Notes: generated from the letters alone by a model not told the origin. A stretch of DNA of 64,000 bases from Ceratotherium simum simum (GCF_000283155.1 NW_004454178.1:4739836-4803835); one strand, 5' to 3'; positions 1 through 13,804 are shown, counted from the first letter of the stretch. Numbers and translations: made by a program.

Positions 1-380
1 TCCATGCTTTCCACTGTCACTTCTGGACCTCTTTTCCTTCCTCTCGCCTTCCCCCAAACCATAGCCTCCTAGAAACTCATGGTTTGAAACTGTACCATTA
101 GCTGCTCCTCTAGTTAATAGTCATATGCTGATGGATTCAGTAATGGGAAGATTAGAAAGTTCTCTTCTGATGCTTCTATTAGCTCAGTGAAATAAAAATC
201 CAGATCATCAGCTCAGAGGAAATAGGAGTAGGGAGAGTGTTAGAGATTTGAAGATGGAAGCAAAATGTATGAAATATTCATCTCATGTGGTAGAAAGTTA
301 ATTGATAGAGGAAATGCAGTAGGATTCAACTTGTGACTTGAGGTTATGAATATAAAGTGAGACCAGTCAGCATGATTCTG
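1..380. other. Intron, nothing recognised
   Basis: Moderately AT-rich sequence with no open frame of note and no repeat family I can name. Confidence 0.5.
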
Positions 381-830
381 TTGTTTTGGTTTTTTCCTAG
401 CCATGCTTAGCTTACCAGGTGCAGGTGTAGAGTAGGCAACTCTCTGAGTGTTGGCTGGGTGGTTCTATTCTGGACTGGCTTGCCTGGGGATGGGTGATTT
501 AAGACGACCTTGCTCAGACGTCTGAACCTTCGGCTGGGACAACTGGGGTCACATTCCCTGTGGTCTCTCATCCTCTAGCAGGCTTGCAAGAGCTTCTCCA
601 CATGGTGGCTAAAAAGGTCCAGCAGCAATAAAGAGCAAGCCCCAATGAACAAGAACTTGTTCAAGCCTCTGCTTGCTATTGTCCTATTGACCAAAACAAG
701 TCACGTGGCCAAGACCAGGGTCGTTGTGGGAGGGGACTACCCAAGAGTGTGCATATAGGGAGAGGAATAATGGCAACCATTTTACAAATAATCCACCCTC
801 TCTCTAACCCCTTATTCCTTTTACATCACT
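380..830. repeat. Ancient mammalian interspersed repeat, family unassigned
   Basis: The run of phrases 'ctctcatcctctagcaggct', 'gcctctgcttgctatt', 'gtcacgtggccaag' and 'gtgggaggggactaccca' is one I recognise as recurring widely in mammalian genomes. It is much richer in GC than its flanks and contains no coding frame. I cannot assign it safely to a DNA-transposon or LTR family. Confidence 0.5.
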
Positions 831-995
831 CCCTTGCAAATGTAAATACGGTATTGTACTTGTATTTTAGCTATTTTTATTTTTGGAATTGGTGTGTCTT
901 CTGTTGACCTAGGTATTTATGATCATTCCTAGGAGAAAATGGAATCTGACTTCTTGACTCAATTCTTACAAATAGATTGTTGGAGAAATTCTTTT

Positions 996-1301
996 CTTTT
1001 TTTTTGGTGAGGGAGATCAGCCCTGAGCTAACATCCGTGCTAATTCTCCTATTTTGCTGAGGAAGACCAGCTCTGAGCTAACATCTATTGCCAATCCTCC
1101 TCCTTTTTTTTTTTTTTCTTCCCTAAAGCCCCAGAGGATAGTTGTATGTTATAGTTGCACATCTTTCTAGTTGCTGTATGTGGGACGCGGCCTCAGCATG
1201 GCCGGAGAAGCAGTGCATCGGTGCGAGCCCGGGATCCGAACTCGGGCGGGCCGCCAGTAGCGGAGCACGTGCACTTAACCACTAAGCCGTGGGGCCGGCC
1301 C
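996..1301 (-). repeat. ERE-type SINE, full composite form
   Basis: Read on the minus strand this has the tRNA-like head ggggccggccccacggctta, a body ending in the caactagaa...ggggcttt module, and a second tail module with two ttagctcag units. The perfect 13-base TSD gagaaattctttt lies at 983-995 and 1302-1314. At about 306 bases it is the longest ERE copy here and shows both tail modules joined in one element. Confidence 0.93.
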
Positions 1302-1344
1302 GAGAAATTCTTTTAAATACGTTATTGGAGTAATTTTAGGCTGT

Positions 1345-3050
1345 CCATGCTTCTCTACTCAGTAAATTTTAGTTGATCTCTATTACTTTTTTATACTTTT
1401 TTATTTTGAATTCGTTTAATATCACAAGTTGAAAAACAGTAAAATTTCCATGTACTCTTCACTTAGATTCCCCCAATGATAATACCTGACCATTGTATAT
1501 AATAAAAACTAGGAAAATGACATTGGTATAATATTATTAACTCAAGCAGAGCCCTTAATCAGATTTCACCAGTTTCTACATGCAGTTTTTTATTTTGTTT
1601 TTTTTTAAAGGATTTTTTTTTTTTTCGTGAGCAAGATTTGCTCTGAGCTAACATCTGTGCCAATCCTCCTCTATTTTGTATGTGGGACCCCACCACAGCG
1701 TGGTTTGATGAATGGTGTAGGTCTGCGCCTGGGATCTGAACCTGTGAACTTGTGCCACCGAAGTGGAGTGCACCAGACTTAACCCCTATACCATGGGGCT
1801 GATCCTGTACATGCAGTTTTGTGTATGTATAGTTCTATGAAATTTTATCACATGTACAATTTAGAGTAACCGATGTAATTGACATCATAGTCAGGATACA
1901 ACTGTTCCATTACTATAAAGAAACTCCCTCCTGTTACTCCTTAATGATCATACTCTTCCCCCAGCCCTAACCCCTGGCAACCACTGATCTGTTCTCCATC
2001 ACTATCATTGTCAATTCAATTATTAGATAAATTGAACCATACAGTATGTGACCATCTGAGATTGGCTCTTTTTTTTACAGCAAAATGCACTTGAGATTCA
2101 TTCTACTATTTTGTGTATCAATAGTTCATTCTTTTGTATTATTGAAAAATAATCCATTGTATGGATATACCACAGTTTATCCATTTGCTCCTTGAAGAAC
2201 ATTTTGTTTCCAGTTTGGAGATAATACAAATAAAGCTGCAATGAACATTCATGTACAGATTTTTCTATGAACATAGTCTTCATTTCTCTAAGATATATGC
2301 CCAAGAGTGCAATTGCTGGTTTTTTGGTAAGTATATGATTAATTTTATAGAAAACTGCCAAATTATTTTCCAGTGTAACTAGACTATTTTACATTCCCAC
2401 CAGCGATACGTGAGAAATCCAGTTTCTCCTCCTCATCATCAGAATTTGGTACCACCAGTACTTTTTATTATCTTAGCCATTATAATAGATCTGAGGTGGT
2501 ATCTCATCATGGTTTTAATTTGCATTTCTCTGGTGGCTAATGACATTGAACATCTTTTCATGTACTTATTCGCTGTCTGTATCTTCTTCGATGAAATATC
2601 TGTTCATGTTCTGGCCCATTTTCTAATTGGATTATTTGTTTTCTTCCTGTTTTTTCTGTTGAAAGTTTTTTATGTATTGAGTGCACATCCTTTGTTAGAG
2701 AGGTTTGTGTGGGATCTAGGCCGAGAATTTTTTTTTTTTTTTTTGCTTATACATTTCCAGTTATTCCAACACAAATTCATAAGCAAAAACTAACAAAAAA
2801 AACTGATTTTTGGAAAGGCACAAAAGTGATTTCATGTAGAAAAAGAATCAGTTGACTATACTGTTGTGGGCTGGGTTCTCTATTATAATCTACTGATCTA
2901 TACATTGATTCCTCCACCAATACTATACAGTCTTGATTACTGTAGTTACGTAAGAAATCTTAAAATCAGGTAGTGTGATTCCTTCATTTTTTTTTTTTCA
3001 CAATTGTTTGGGCTGTTCTACTTCCTTTGTCTTGCCAATCAATTTTTTTC
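1345..3050 (-). mobile_element. Old L1 (L1M/L1ME type), 3' UTR and ORF2 3' end
   Basis: The order on the minus strand is ORF2 C-terminal sequence (2730-3050), more ORF2 (2040-2730), then a 3' UTR with the familiar 'ccctggcaaccactgatctg' block (about 1970-1990 on plus). It is heavily diverged, with no intact reading frame. An ERE SINE at 1590-1807 splits the 3' UTR. A poly-T run near 2730 may mark a small indel. The open stretch on plus at 2410-2793 is merely antisense to this L1. Confidence 0.82.
1590..1807 (-). repeat. ERE-type SINE, single ttagctcag tail form
   Basis: The minus-strand head is degenerate (ggggtt...), and the tail carries one gatgttagctcagagcaaat-like unit followed by poly-A. 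The TSD tacatgcagtttt is found at 1577-1589 and 1808-1820. It sits inside the older L1 3' UTR, so it is younger than that L1. Its divergence suggests it is among the older ERE copies in the window. Confidence 0.9.
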
Positions 3051-3160
3051 CTTATCTAAAATCACTTCAGCCAGGTTTTCCCAGCCAGTAAACTGCCATA
3101 TTCCTTTTTTCATTAATGTCAGTAGTTTTTAAATTTCTGACCCTCACTAGTGTCTTATTT
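3051..3160. other. Short unassigned segment between L1 and SINE
   Basis: L1 similarity fades near 3050, and I see no feature before the SINE target site at 3161. Confidence 0.4.
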
Positions 3161-3177
3161 ATTCTTGCTTGTTTTTT

Positions 3178-3428
3178 TTTTCTTTTTGAGGAAGATTGGC
3201 CCTCAACTGACATCTGTTGCCAATCTTCCTGTTTTTATTTTTTTCTCCCCAAAGCCCCACTACATAGTTGTATATCATAGTTGTGGAGTGTAGCTCTTCT
3301 ACGTGGGATGCCGCCTCAGCATGGCTCGATGAGTGGTGAGTAGGTCCGCGCCCAGGATCTGAACTGGCGAACCCTGGGCTGCTGAAGCAGAACTCGCGAA
3401 CTTAACTGCTACCACCAGGCCGGCCCCC
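3178..3428 (-). repeat. ERE-type SINE, composite form
   Basis: This is a minus-strand ERE with a diverged head, the ggggcttt tail module and one further tail unit ending in poly-A. The TSD attcttgcttgtttttt at 3161-3177 pairs with attcttacttgtttttt at 3429-3445, with one mismatch. Confidence 0.88.
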
Positions 3429-3445
3429 ATTCTTACTTGTTTTTT

Positions 3446-3729
3446 CAGGCTTCTTTTCAGAAGTAAATTCCCTCTAGACTCTTCTGCAGTAATCTACCTG
3501 TATTTTTTTATTTTCTTCCAAATTTGAGTTGAAGACTATCCCCTTCTAAGAAGCCGCCCTGTCTAACCTCAACCTGTGACGGCCACACTTTTCTTTCCTA
3601 TTTCCTTTTCCCTATGCAGAGTTAGATTGTGAGTTTTTAAGGCCTTAAGCGTGCAAAAAAAAAATGCACTCATTCCATGTATAATTAAAATTAAATTAAA
3701 TTTTAAATTAAAATTAAGAAGTATAATGG

Positions 3730-3730
<1 letters not shown>
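3446..3730. other. Intron with an AT-rich (TTAAA)n tract
   Basis: Unassigned sequence to about 3680, then an imperfect (ATTAAA)n tract at 3681-3719. The tract directly abuts the 5' edge of the plus-strand L1. Confidence 0.5.
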
Positions 3731-5015
<1,285 letters not shown>

Positions 5016-8000
5016 AAAGATGTGCGTAAGAAGGCCCCTCAAAATTTGATTTTTTTCCCCATGAAACCTCATTTGATGCTACTCTATTTACTTATACTTT
5101 ATAGTAAGTATAAAACTCTTTAAAAAATTCTCTCTCATTTTTTGCCCTTTTTCTCTTTGCCTTTTATCCTCCCCCCCCAGTTTGGTACAGCTGCTTTGCT
5201 GGTGCCTCAAGTTTCCTCTTTCTACTGGGTAATCTAACGCTGGCTTCTATGAATAATTTGTTCTGTATCATAAAGCATTCATGTTTCTGCTCTAGTTCTC
5301 TTTATCCAGTATCTCTTTGTTGTCCTTCTGCCACATCATAATCTCCTGTTTCCTCTACCTTTTAAAACACCCTTCTTAGCCTCTATTAGTTAACTAATGC
5401 CATGTTATCTCATCTTCTGCTTCACATTTTCCCTTGGAATCTAATCTTAAATATTTACCCTTTTTCAAAATAAACTGTTACTTTCTACATTCTCCCATAT
5501 CTATTTCTGTTATGGCTGTTCCACAGATTGCAAATAGTTAAATTACTCCTCCACAACTCCCTCATTAGAAAGACATATATCCTGCAGTGCCTGGACTTAA
5601 GTCAATGGTCCTGTACAACTTCTTTTGATCCATTATCTTCTGCAATATGGTCTCTTTGGCCTCGTCTTCTTGTAGCCATATTGAATGTAAACTAAGGAAA
5701 TCTGAGCATCTTTTGAAACTTTCTCTCTCCAGATAGTTTACTAACATCTACAAGATAGAGTGATGAGAGAATTCAAATTAGATGAAAATGGTGCCTACAA
5801 TATATACCTTTTCTGGAGGCTGGGGCACCACTCAACTATAACACTCCTTTTTAATGTGCAATTTTTACTCATCCAACCCTGGATGAGTGAATTTGCTAAT
5901 GAATTAAAATCATTTTGCCAAAAAGATCACAACTCTTCACTTTCAGATTTGTATTTGTTTGCACTATGAGATCTTTGGAACTCAAACTTTCTCCTCAAAG
6001 CAAATAAATTTCAACTGCAGGATTGAAAGAATATTCTCACTGAATATTTAACTCCAACTATTGCTTACCATGCCTACATTGTGCCCTCCATTATGATTGC
6101 ATTATGAGGTGTATGAAAGCAGATTTGAGTCTGTCAAAATTAAAGACACACAAAAACTATGTACAGAGATGCCTGTGCTTCTATACGCAGGTGAGGAAAT
6201 GCTAAGCAGCAGATCCAGGTTATTTTCTAAAACCAACATTAATTAAGATGATTTCCTTCTTTCCCCTCCTTTAGCAAATCTCAGCTGTATAACTCTTCTT
6301 CACTGAGTACAAGCCTTACACGTGTGAACAAACGGTAGCCTTTATTCAGATGACACAAAAATATATAATGTTGATTCAGAAGTAACTGCAGCTTCTTTCA
6401 CTGTGTATATCTGTAGTTGGGTGACGCGAACTGGCACACATTTCTTATTCATGAGTTCTACTGCATGAGAATGAGGATTTACCTGAATCTTTAACTGTTA
6501 TGAGCCATGAATATATTCCAGCTTGGAATTAGATGAGCTGATCATATTATATCAAAGAAAAGGTTCACACAATAGCTGCTTGCACATATCAGTGCTTCTC
6601 ATTTGGAATCCAGTTGCTGTGGTCTGAGGCGATCTTTGCAAATGATCTTCATTTTCCTTTATTCTTCTAAGAATTAAGAGAAATGAGATTTTGAAAAAAA
6701 TCTCACACTGTCAGGTGAATTTTTTCTCTTCACATAGTCATAGATTTTTTTCTGTCCCAGCATGTGCTTTTGGAGGGGTATGTGTGCACAGACACATTCA
6801 TCTCATGGTTAAGCCCTTCCCCTTCATTCAGTCTATTTCAGGTGTAATAGAACATAGGTCACATAACCCTTCAGCAATGGCTTCTTCCTGTTCAAAAGGT
6901 CTCCAGTGCATTGCGCTAAAGTCAATAGCTTCTAAATTGCCTTTGTACCTTTGCAAGGCATTTAAAAAATATTTTTCAAGATAGCATCTCTTTTGTTTTA
7001 GAAATAAGTTGTTTTTCATTTCCTCTTTGACATATTTTTCTATATAATCTATTTGGCATAAGTTGATTCATATTTATTCCTCGAAACACTTTTTGTTTGA
7101 TAACCAAGATTTTTAAAATACAGTCCTCATATTCAAACATACTAGGTAATAGGGCTCAAATTCTCCTATTTGAAATCTAAGATTTCATAATTGGGGAATG
7201 ACATGTAAACTCAGAATAAGTAAGAAAATTGGGGAATGTTCTGGAAAATATAAAACCTATTTTCCTTCATATTTACTAAAACCTGTAGTATTTAAAATTT
7301 GGCTACTATGATGACACAAAATAAACATTCAAATAGAACTGTCAATTATAATAAACTGAATTTAAAAATTATTCTAAGTATAGCAGAAATACAGAGTGTA
7401 CCTGAATTCAAGATTAGAATAGTAACATGTTCCTTTAAGACAGAGAAATGTTCAAAATCGAAATAGCAACACAACAAGCCTGCCGTGATTTCTCCACTTC
7501 CTAATTTAAACAGTTGTACAACATACAAAAGATAAAAGTACATAAAACACATAAAATACGAATAAGAAGCAAAAAGATGCCTGAGTCAGGCTTAATTTTC
7601 ACTGTTAATTTGATTTATTCATATTCTTATTTTTTCCAGAAAAGATTTAAACCAGTTTACAAGAATAAACAAAATATGACAAATGAGTATAAAGTTGAAA
7701 GAAATAAGAAAAGATAAACATTGAGAGAAGATGGAGCCAGGAATATACCAAAATGCATGCTGTAATAAGTCACTTGTTACTGCTGTCACACTTGTAGCTT
7801 TAAGCTTTCAAATAGCCAAGCAAAGGACATTTTTCTTTTCATTTGCATAATTAAGTATGCTTGAGATGCACTCAAACCAAGTATTTAAGGAAAAAAAAAA
7901 CCACACAATTATTAGTGTTAAGGGAGGATTTTAACTGATGAAGCTCATCAGAGAACATAGGCAATTGCATTAAATGATGTTCTCGATGTTCTTATAATGG

Positions 8001-8094
8001 ATGCAATGATAAGTTTGATAGTGTAGCTCCTCATAATGCATAAATATATTCTAAGAACATCACCTATGGTTAATCATTCAGGGATGCACAAATG
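5016..8094. other. Unassigned AT-rich intron
   Basis: Three kilobases with no confident repeat, no splice-bounded exon and only short random open frames. A C-run lies at 5171-5178. Some of it may be very old repeat beyond recognition by eye. Confidence 0.5.
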
Positions 8095-9260
8095 CTGTAA
8101 ATTTTGACTAAGTCCAATTTATCAAACGTTTCTTTCATTGCTTGTACTTTTGGTGTTGCATCTAAGAAATTATTGCCAAAGCCAAGATCGTAAACATTTA
8201 TTCTTATGTTTCTTATGTTTTCTTCCAAGAGCTTTATAAACTTGGCTTTTACAATTAGGTCTGTGATCCATTTTGAGTTAATTTTAGTCTGTGGTGTAAA
8301 TAAGGTGTCCAACTTTATTCTGTTGCATGTGGATGTCCAGTTGCTGCAATTTCTGTTGAAGGACATTTGCTGAAGATTCTATTATTTTCATTTTGAATTG
8401 TATGGGTATTCTTGTTGAAAATTAATTAACCATAAATGTAAGAGTTTATTTCTGGACTCTCAATTCTATTCAATTGATCTATATGTCTATCCTTATGACA
8501 GTACCACATTGTCTTAATTACTGTAGCTTTTTTGTAAGTTTTGAAATCAGGAAATGTGAATTCTCCAACTTTGTTCTTCTTTTGCAAGATCACTCTGGCT
8601 ATTCTGAGTTTCTTGCATTTCCATATGGATGTTAGATGGCTTGTAAATTTCTGCAAAAAAAAAAAGCTAGGATTTTGATAGGAATTGTGTTAGATCTGTA
8701 GATCAATTGGATAGTATAATCATCTTAAAAATTTTAGGGGCCAGCCCAGTGCATCGTGGTTAAATTTGCACGCTCTGCTTTGGTAGCCCAGGGTTCGCAG
8801 TTTCGGATCCTGGGCGCAGACCTATACACCACTCACCAAGCCATGTTGTCTCAGCGTCCCATATACAAAGTAGAGGAAGATTGGCACAGATGTTATTAGC
8901 TCAGGGACCATCTTCCTCAGCGAAAAAAGAATTTTAGTCTTTTGATCCAAGATCATGAGATGTTCTTCCCTTTATTTAGGTGTTTAAATTTCTTTCGAGT
9001 GTTTTGGAGTTTTCAGAGTACAAATTTTGCAGTTCTTTTGTTAAATTTATTCCTAAGTATTTAATTCTTATGATGCTACTTTAAAGGGAATCATTTTCTT
9101 AATTTTATTTTTGGCTTGTTCATTGCTAGCATTTGGAAATCCAATTGGTTTTTGTATGTTGATCATGTATCCTGCAACCTTGTTGAATTTGCTCATTAGT
9201 TTTGATAGTTTTTCTGTAGATTCCTTAGGATTTTCTATATATAAGATTCTGTAATCTGGA
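8095..9260 (-). mobile_element. L1 ORF2 fragment (C-terminal part to RT active-site region), minus strand
   Basis: On the minus strand, sequence near 9260-9070 translates as the segment after the reverse transcriptase active site ([10 protein letters not shown]). Sequence near 8366-8095 translates as the ORF2 C-terminus (TKINSKWITDL and then KLLEEN). The 3' UTR is missing and the frame is broken. An ERE SINE interrupts it at 8738-8929. Confidence 0.88.
8738..8929 (+). repeat. ERE-type SINE inside L1
   Basis: A head starting ggccagcccagtgcatcgtg, an internal ggttcgcagtttcggatcct box, and one gttattagctcaggg tail unit with a short A-rich end. The 8-base TSD aattttag is at 8730-8737 and 8930-8937. 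It interrupts minus-strand L1 ORF2, so it post-dates that L1. Confidence 0.9.
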
Positions 9261-9450
9261 GATGGAGAGGCCATGTGAAGAATAACAAGAAGATGGGCAT
9301 CTGCAAGCCAAGGAGAAAGGCCTCAGCAGAACCCAAACCTGACAGCACCTTGATTTTAGACGTGCAATCTCCAGAACTGTGATAAATAAATTTCGGTTGT
9401 TTATGTCACTCTGTGGTATTTTGTTATGGCAGCCTTAACTGAGTAATGTG
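9261..9450 (+). mobile_element. MaLR LTR fragment (MLT1 type), 3' half
   Basis: The landmarks are ggccatgtgaagaa, 'tccagaactgtgataaataa' and 'tggtattttgttatggcagc', in the order of the 3' half of an MLT1-type LTR with its polyadenylation signal. It lies between two minus-strand L1 pieces whose missing middle is RT sequence. No retroviral gene is attached. Confidence 0.82.
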
Positions 9451-9900
9451 CCAATTCAGTCTCTCTACTTGGTATATGTTTATTCAGATTTTCTATTTCT
9501 TCTTGAGTCAGTTTCAGTAGCTTGTGTCTTTCTATAAATTTGCCCATTTAATCCATATTGTCTAATTTGTTAGGTTACAGTTTTACATAGTGTTTCCTCA
9601 TAATTTTTTTTATCACTGTAAGGTTGATAGTGAAGTCCTCTTTTTGATTTCTGATTTTAATAATTTGAGTCTTCTCTGTTTTTTACATGGTCAATCTAAC
9701 TAAAGGTTTGTCAGTTTTGCTGACCTTTTCAGAGAAAATACTTTTGGTTTTATTGATTTTTTCCTATTATTTCTCCATTCTCTATTTCATTAATTTGCAC
9801 TCTAATCTTTATTATTTCCTGTCTTCTGCTTGATAAGGTTTAGTTTGCTCTTCTTTTTCCAGTGTCTTAAGATAGAAACTAAGGTTATTGATTTGAGATC
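9451..9900 (-). mobile_element. L1 ORF2 fragment (before the RT domain), minus strand
   Basis: The minus-strand sequence matches L1 ORF2 between endonuclease and reverse transcriptase, including the LETYNLP-like region near 9500. It may belong to the same L1 as 8095-9260, with part of RT lost around the MaLR LTR, or to a separate fragment. It is quite diverged and has no intact frame. Confidence 0.75.
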
Positions 9901-9992
9901 TTTTTTTTTTTTTTAAAGATTTTATTTATTTATTTTTTCCCCCCAAAGCCCCAGTAGATAGTTGTATGTCATAGCTGCACATCCTTCTAGTT
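9901..9992 (-). repeat. ERE-type SINE, tail part, cut by assembly gap
   Basis: The poly-T run, ccccaaagccccagtagata and catccttctagtt reproduce the minus-strand tail of the SINE at 60829-61034. The element runs into the Ns, so its head and outer TSD are not visible. Confidence 0.88.
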
Positions 9993-10526
9993 NNNNNNNN
10001 NNNNNNNNNNNNNNNNNNNNNNNNNNNNNNNNNNNNNNNNNNNNNNNNNNNNNNNNNNNNNNNNNNNNNNNNNNNNNNNNNNNNNNNNNNNNNNNNNNNN
10101 NNNNNNNNNNNNNNNNNNNNNNNNNNNNNNNNNNNNNNNNNNNNNNNNNNNNNNNNNNNNNNNNNNNNNNNNNNNNNNNNNNNNNNNNNNNNNNNNNNNN
10201 NNNNNNNNNNNNNNNNNNNNNNNNNNNNNNNNNNNNNNNNNNNNNNNNNNNNNNNNNNNNNNNNNNNNNNNNNNNNNNNNNNNNNNNNNNNNNNNNNNNN
10301 NNNNNNNNNNNNNNNNNNNNNNNNNNNNNNNNNNNNNNNNNNNNNNNNNNNNNNNNNNNNNNNNNNNNNNNNNNNNNNNNNNNNNNNNNNNNNNNNNNNN
10401 NNNNNNNNNNNNNNNNNNNNNNNNNNNNNNNNNNNNNNNNNNNNNNNNNNNNNNNNNNNNNNNNNNNNNNNNNNNNNNNNNNNNNNNNNNNNNNNNNNNN
10501 NNNNNNNNNNNNNNNNNNNNNNNNNN
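9993..10526. other. Assembly gap (534 N)
   Basis: All bases are N. The left edge is inside an ERE SINE and the right edge is AT-rich L1 3' sequence. The hidden part should contain the rest of the SINE and possibly the L1 3' UTR. Long open frames spanning it are artefacts. Confidence 0.99.
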
Positions 10527-13500
10527 ATATCTTTTTGATATATATATATATTTTTGACTTAGTGTTTTCATTTTATTCAGATAAATAACTAGAAGTGGAA
10601 TTGCTGGATCATATGGTAGTTCTATTTCCAATTTTTTGAGGAATCTCCATACTATTTTCCATAGTGGCTGCATCAATTTACCTTCCTAGCAACAGTGCAC
10701 AACGATCCCCTTTTTCTTCACATCCTCGCTAACAGTTGTTATTTCTTGTCTTTTGGATAATAGCCATTCTAACAAGTGTGAGGTGATATCTCATTGTGGT
10801 TTTGATTTGCATTTCCTTAATGATTAATAATGTAGAGCATCTGTTCATGTACCTGTTGGCCATCTGTATGTCCTATTAGGATAAATGTCAATTCAGATCT
10901 TCTGCCCAGTTTTTAATCAATTTGTTTGGTTTTTTGCTATTGAGTTACAAGAGTTCTTTATATATTTTGGCTATTAGCACATAATCAGGTGTATGATTTG
11001 CTAATATTTTCTCCCATACAGTAGGTTGCCTTTTCATTGTGTTGATTTTTTTCCTTTGCTGTGCAGAAGCTTCTTAGTATGACATAGTCTCACTTATTTA
11101 TTTTTGCTGTTCTTGCTTTTACTTTTGGTATCAGATTCAAAAAATCATCATCAAGATCTAAATCAAGGAGCTTACCATCTATGTTTTCTTCTAGGAGTTT
11201 TATGGTTTCAATTCTTATGCTCAATTGTAATCCATTTTGAGCTGATTTTTGTATATGGTGTAAGATAGAGTCTAGTTTCATTCTTTTGCAAGTGTCTGTC
11301 CAGTTTTACTTGAAGAAACTGTCCTTTTATTTATTGAAGAAACTGTCCTTTCCCAATTGTATATTCTTGGCTCCTTTGTGTAAATTAATTGATCATATAT
11401 GTGTGGGTTTATTTCTGGGCTCTCTATTTTGTTTCATTGATCTATATGTTTTGTTTTCCTGCCAGTACTGTTTTAATTACTAGTTTGTAGTAATATATAG
11501 TAACATAGTTTGAAATAAGGGACTGTGATGCCTCCAGCTTTGTTCTTTCTCAGGATTGCTTTTGCTATTTGGGTAAAATGTGTTTCCATACAATTTTTAG
11601 GATTATTTGTTCTATTTCATTGAAAAATACCATTAGAATTTTGATAGTAATTGCATTGAATCTGTAGATTGTTTTGAGTAGCATGAATATTTTAACAAAA
11701 TTCACTCTTCCAATCTATGAGCATGGAATATCTTTCCATTGATTTGTGTCTTCTTCAATTTCTTTCATTAATGTCTTGTAGTTTTCAATATCAGGTCTTT
11801 CACCTCCTTGGTTAAATTTATTCTTAGGTATTTTATTCTTTTTGATGCAATTGTAAATGAGATGGTTTTCTTTATTTCTCTTTCTGATAGTTCATTATTA
11901 GTATAGAGAATGCAACAGATTTTTGTATGGATTTTGTGCATTGATCCTGCAACTTTGCTGAATTCATTGACTAGTTCTAACAGTTTTTTGATGGAGTCTT
12001 TAGGGTTTTCTATATATAATATCATGTCATCTGCAAAGAATGACAGTTTTACTTCTTCCTTTCCAATTTGGATGCCTTTTATTTCTTTTTCTTACCTAAT
12101 TGCTTTGGCTAAGACTTCCAATACTATTTTGAGTAAAAGTGGTGAGAGTGGGCATCCTTGTCTTGTTCCCAAACTTAGAGGAAAGGCTTTCAGCTTTTCA
12201 TCATTGAGTGTGATATTAGCTGTGGGCTTGTCCTATATAGCTTTTATTATATTGAGTCACATTCCCTCTATATCCACTTTGTTGAGAGTTATCATAAATG
12301 GATGTTGAATTTTGTTAAATGCTTTCTCTGCTTCTGTTGAGATGATCATATGATTTTCATCCTTTGTTTTGTTAATGTGGTGTATCACATTGACTGATTT
12401 GCAGATGTTGAACCATTCTTGCACCCCTGGAATAAATCCACTTGATTATGGCATATGATCCTTTTAATATATTGTTGAATTCAGTTTCATAATATTTTGT
12501 TGAGAATTTTTGCATCTATATTCACCAGGGATATTGGCCTATAATTTTCTTTTCTTGGGGCATCCTTGTCTGGTTTTGACATCATAAAATGAGTTTAGAA
12601 GAGTTCCTTTCTCTTCTCTTTTTTGGAAGAATTTGAGAAGGATTGGTATTAAATCTTCTTTGAATGTTTGGCAGAATTCACCAGTGAAACCATCTGGTCT
12701 TGGACTTTTCTTTGTTGGAATGTTTTTGATTCCTGATTCAATCTCCTTACTAGTAATTAGTCTCTTCAGATTTTCTATTTCATTATGATTCAGTCTTGGT
12801 AGGTTGTATGTTTCTAGGAATTCATCCATTTCTTCTAGGTTGTCCAATTTGTTGGTGTATAATTGTTTATAGTAGTCTCTTATGATCCTTTGTATTTCTA
12901 TGGTATCAGGTGTAACCTCTTTTTCATTTCTGATTTTATTTTTCTGAGTCTTCTTTATTTCTTGGTGAATCTAGCTAAATGCTTGTCAATTTTGTTTATC
13001 TTTAAAAAAAACAGTTCTTGGTTTCATTGATCTTCTCTATTGTCTTTTTAGTCTCTATTTCATTTATTTCTGCTCTAATCTTTGTAATTTCCTTCCTTCT
13101 AATAACTTTGGGCTTCATTTGTTATTTTTCTAGATCCTTAACATATAAAGTTAGACTGTTTTTGAAACTTTTCTTGTTTCTTGAGGTAGGCATTTATTGC
13201 TATGAACATCTCTCTTAGAGTTATTTTTTCTGCATTTCACAAATTTGATATATTTCTATTTTTATCTCAAGCATTTTTTGATTTTCCTTTTGATTTCTTT
13301 TTTGGCCCATTTGTGGTTCAGTAGCATGTTATTTAATCTCTACATATTTGTGAATTTTTCAGTTTTCTTTGGTTAATTAATTTCTAGTCTCATACCATTG
13401 TGGTCAGAAAAGATGCTTGATATGGTTTCAATCCTCTTAAATTTATTAAAACTTGTTTTGTGGCCTAACATATGATCTATCCTAGAAAATGTTCCATGTG

Positions 13501-13800
13501 CACTTGAAAAGAATGTGTATTTTGTTGCTTTTGGGTGGAATGTTCTATATATATATCTGTTTAGTCCATCTGGTCTAATGTGTCATTTAAGGCCAATGTT
13601 TCCTTACTGATTTTCTGTCTGAATGATCCATCCAGTGATGTAAGTGGGGTATTTGAATCCTCTGCTATTGTTGTGTTGCTATATATTTCTCTGTTAATAT
13701 TTGCTTTATATATGTCTCTGTGAATATTTGCTTTATATATTTAGGTGCTCCTATGTTGGGTGCATAAATATTTACAAATGTTATATCCTCTTATTGTTCT
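10527..13800 (-). mobile_element. Long L1 ORF2 remnant, minus strand
   Basis: Reading on the minus strand from 13800 down, the sequence covers the endonuclease domain (the SDHNGM-type region near 13400), the linker ([10 protein letters not shown] near 12800), the reverse transcriptase ([10 protein letters not shown] at about 12020) and the C-terminal end near 10600 ([13 protein letters not shown]). The reading frame is broken repeatedly, so no functional ORF2 remains. The 3' UTR, if present, is in the gap. Two short tandem duplications (11309-11350 and 13689-13743) lie inside it. Open stretches on the plus strand here are antisense shadows. Confidence 0.92.
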
Positions 13801-13804
13801 ATGT

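Noticed and set aside
2410..2793. 127-codon open frame on plus with hydrophobic stretches
   Set aside because: It is antisense to an old L1; the T-rich strand reads as Phe/Leu-rich and mimics membrane segments.
9962..10676. Long open frames on both strands around 10 kb
   Set aside because: They span the 534-N gap; nearly all residues are undefined and the readable ends are SINE and L1.
11910..12308. 132-codon open frame on plus
   Set aside because: Antisense to the L1 reverse transcriptase region on minus.
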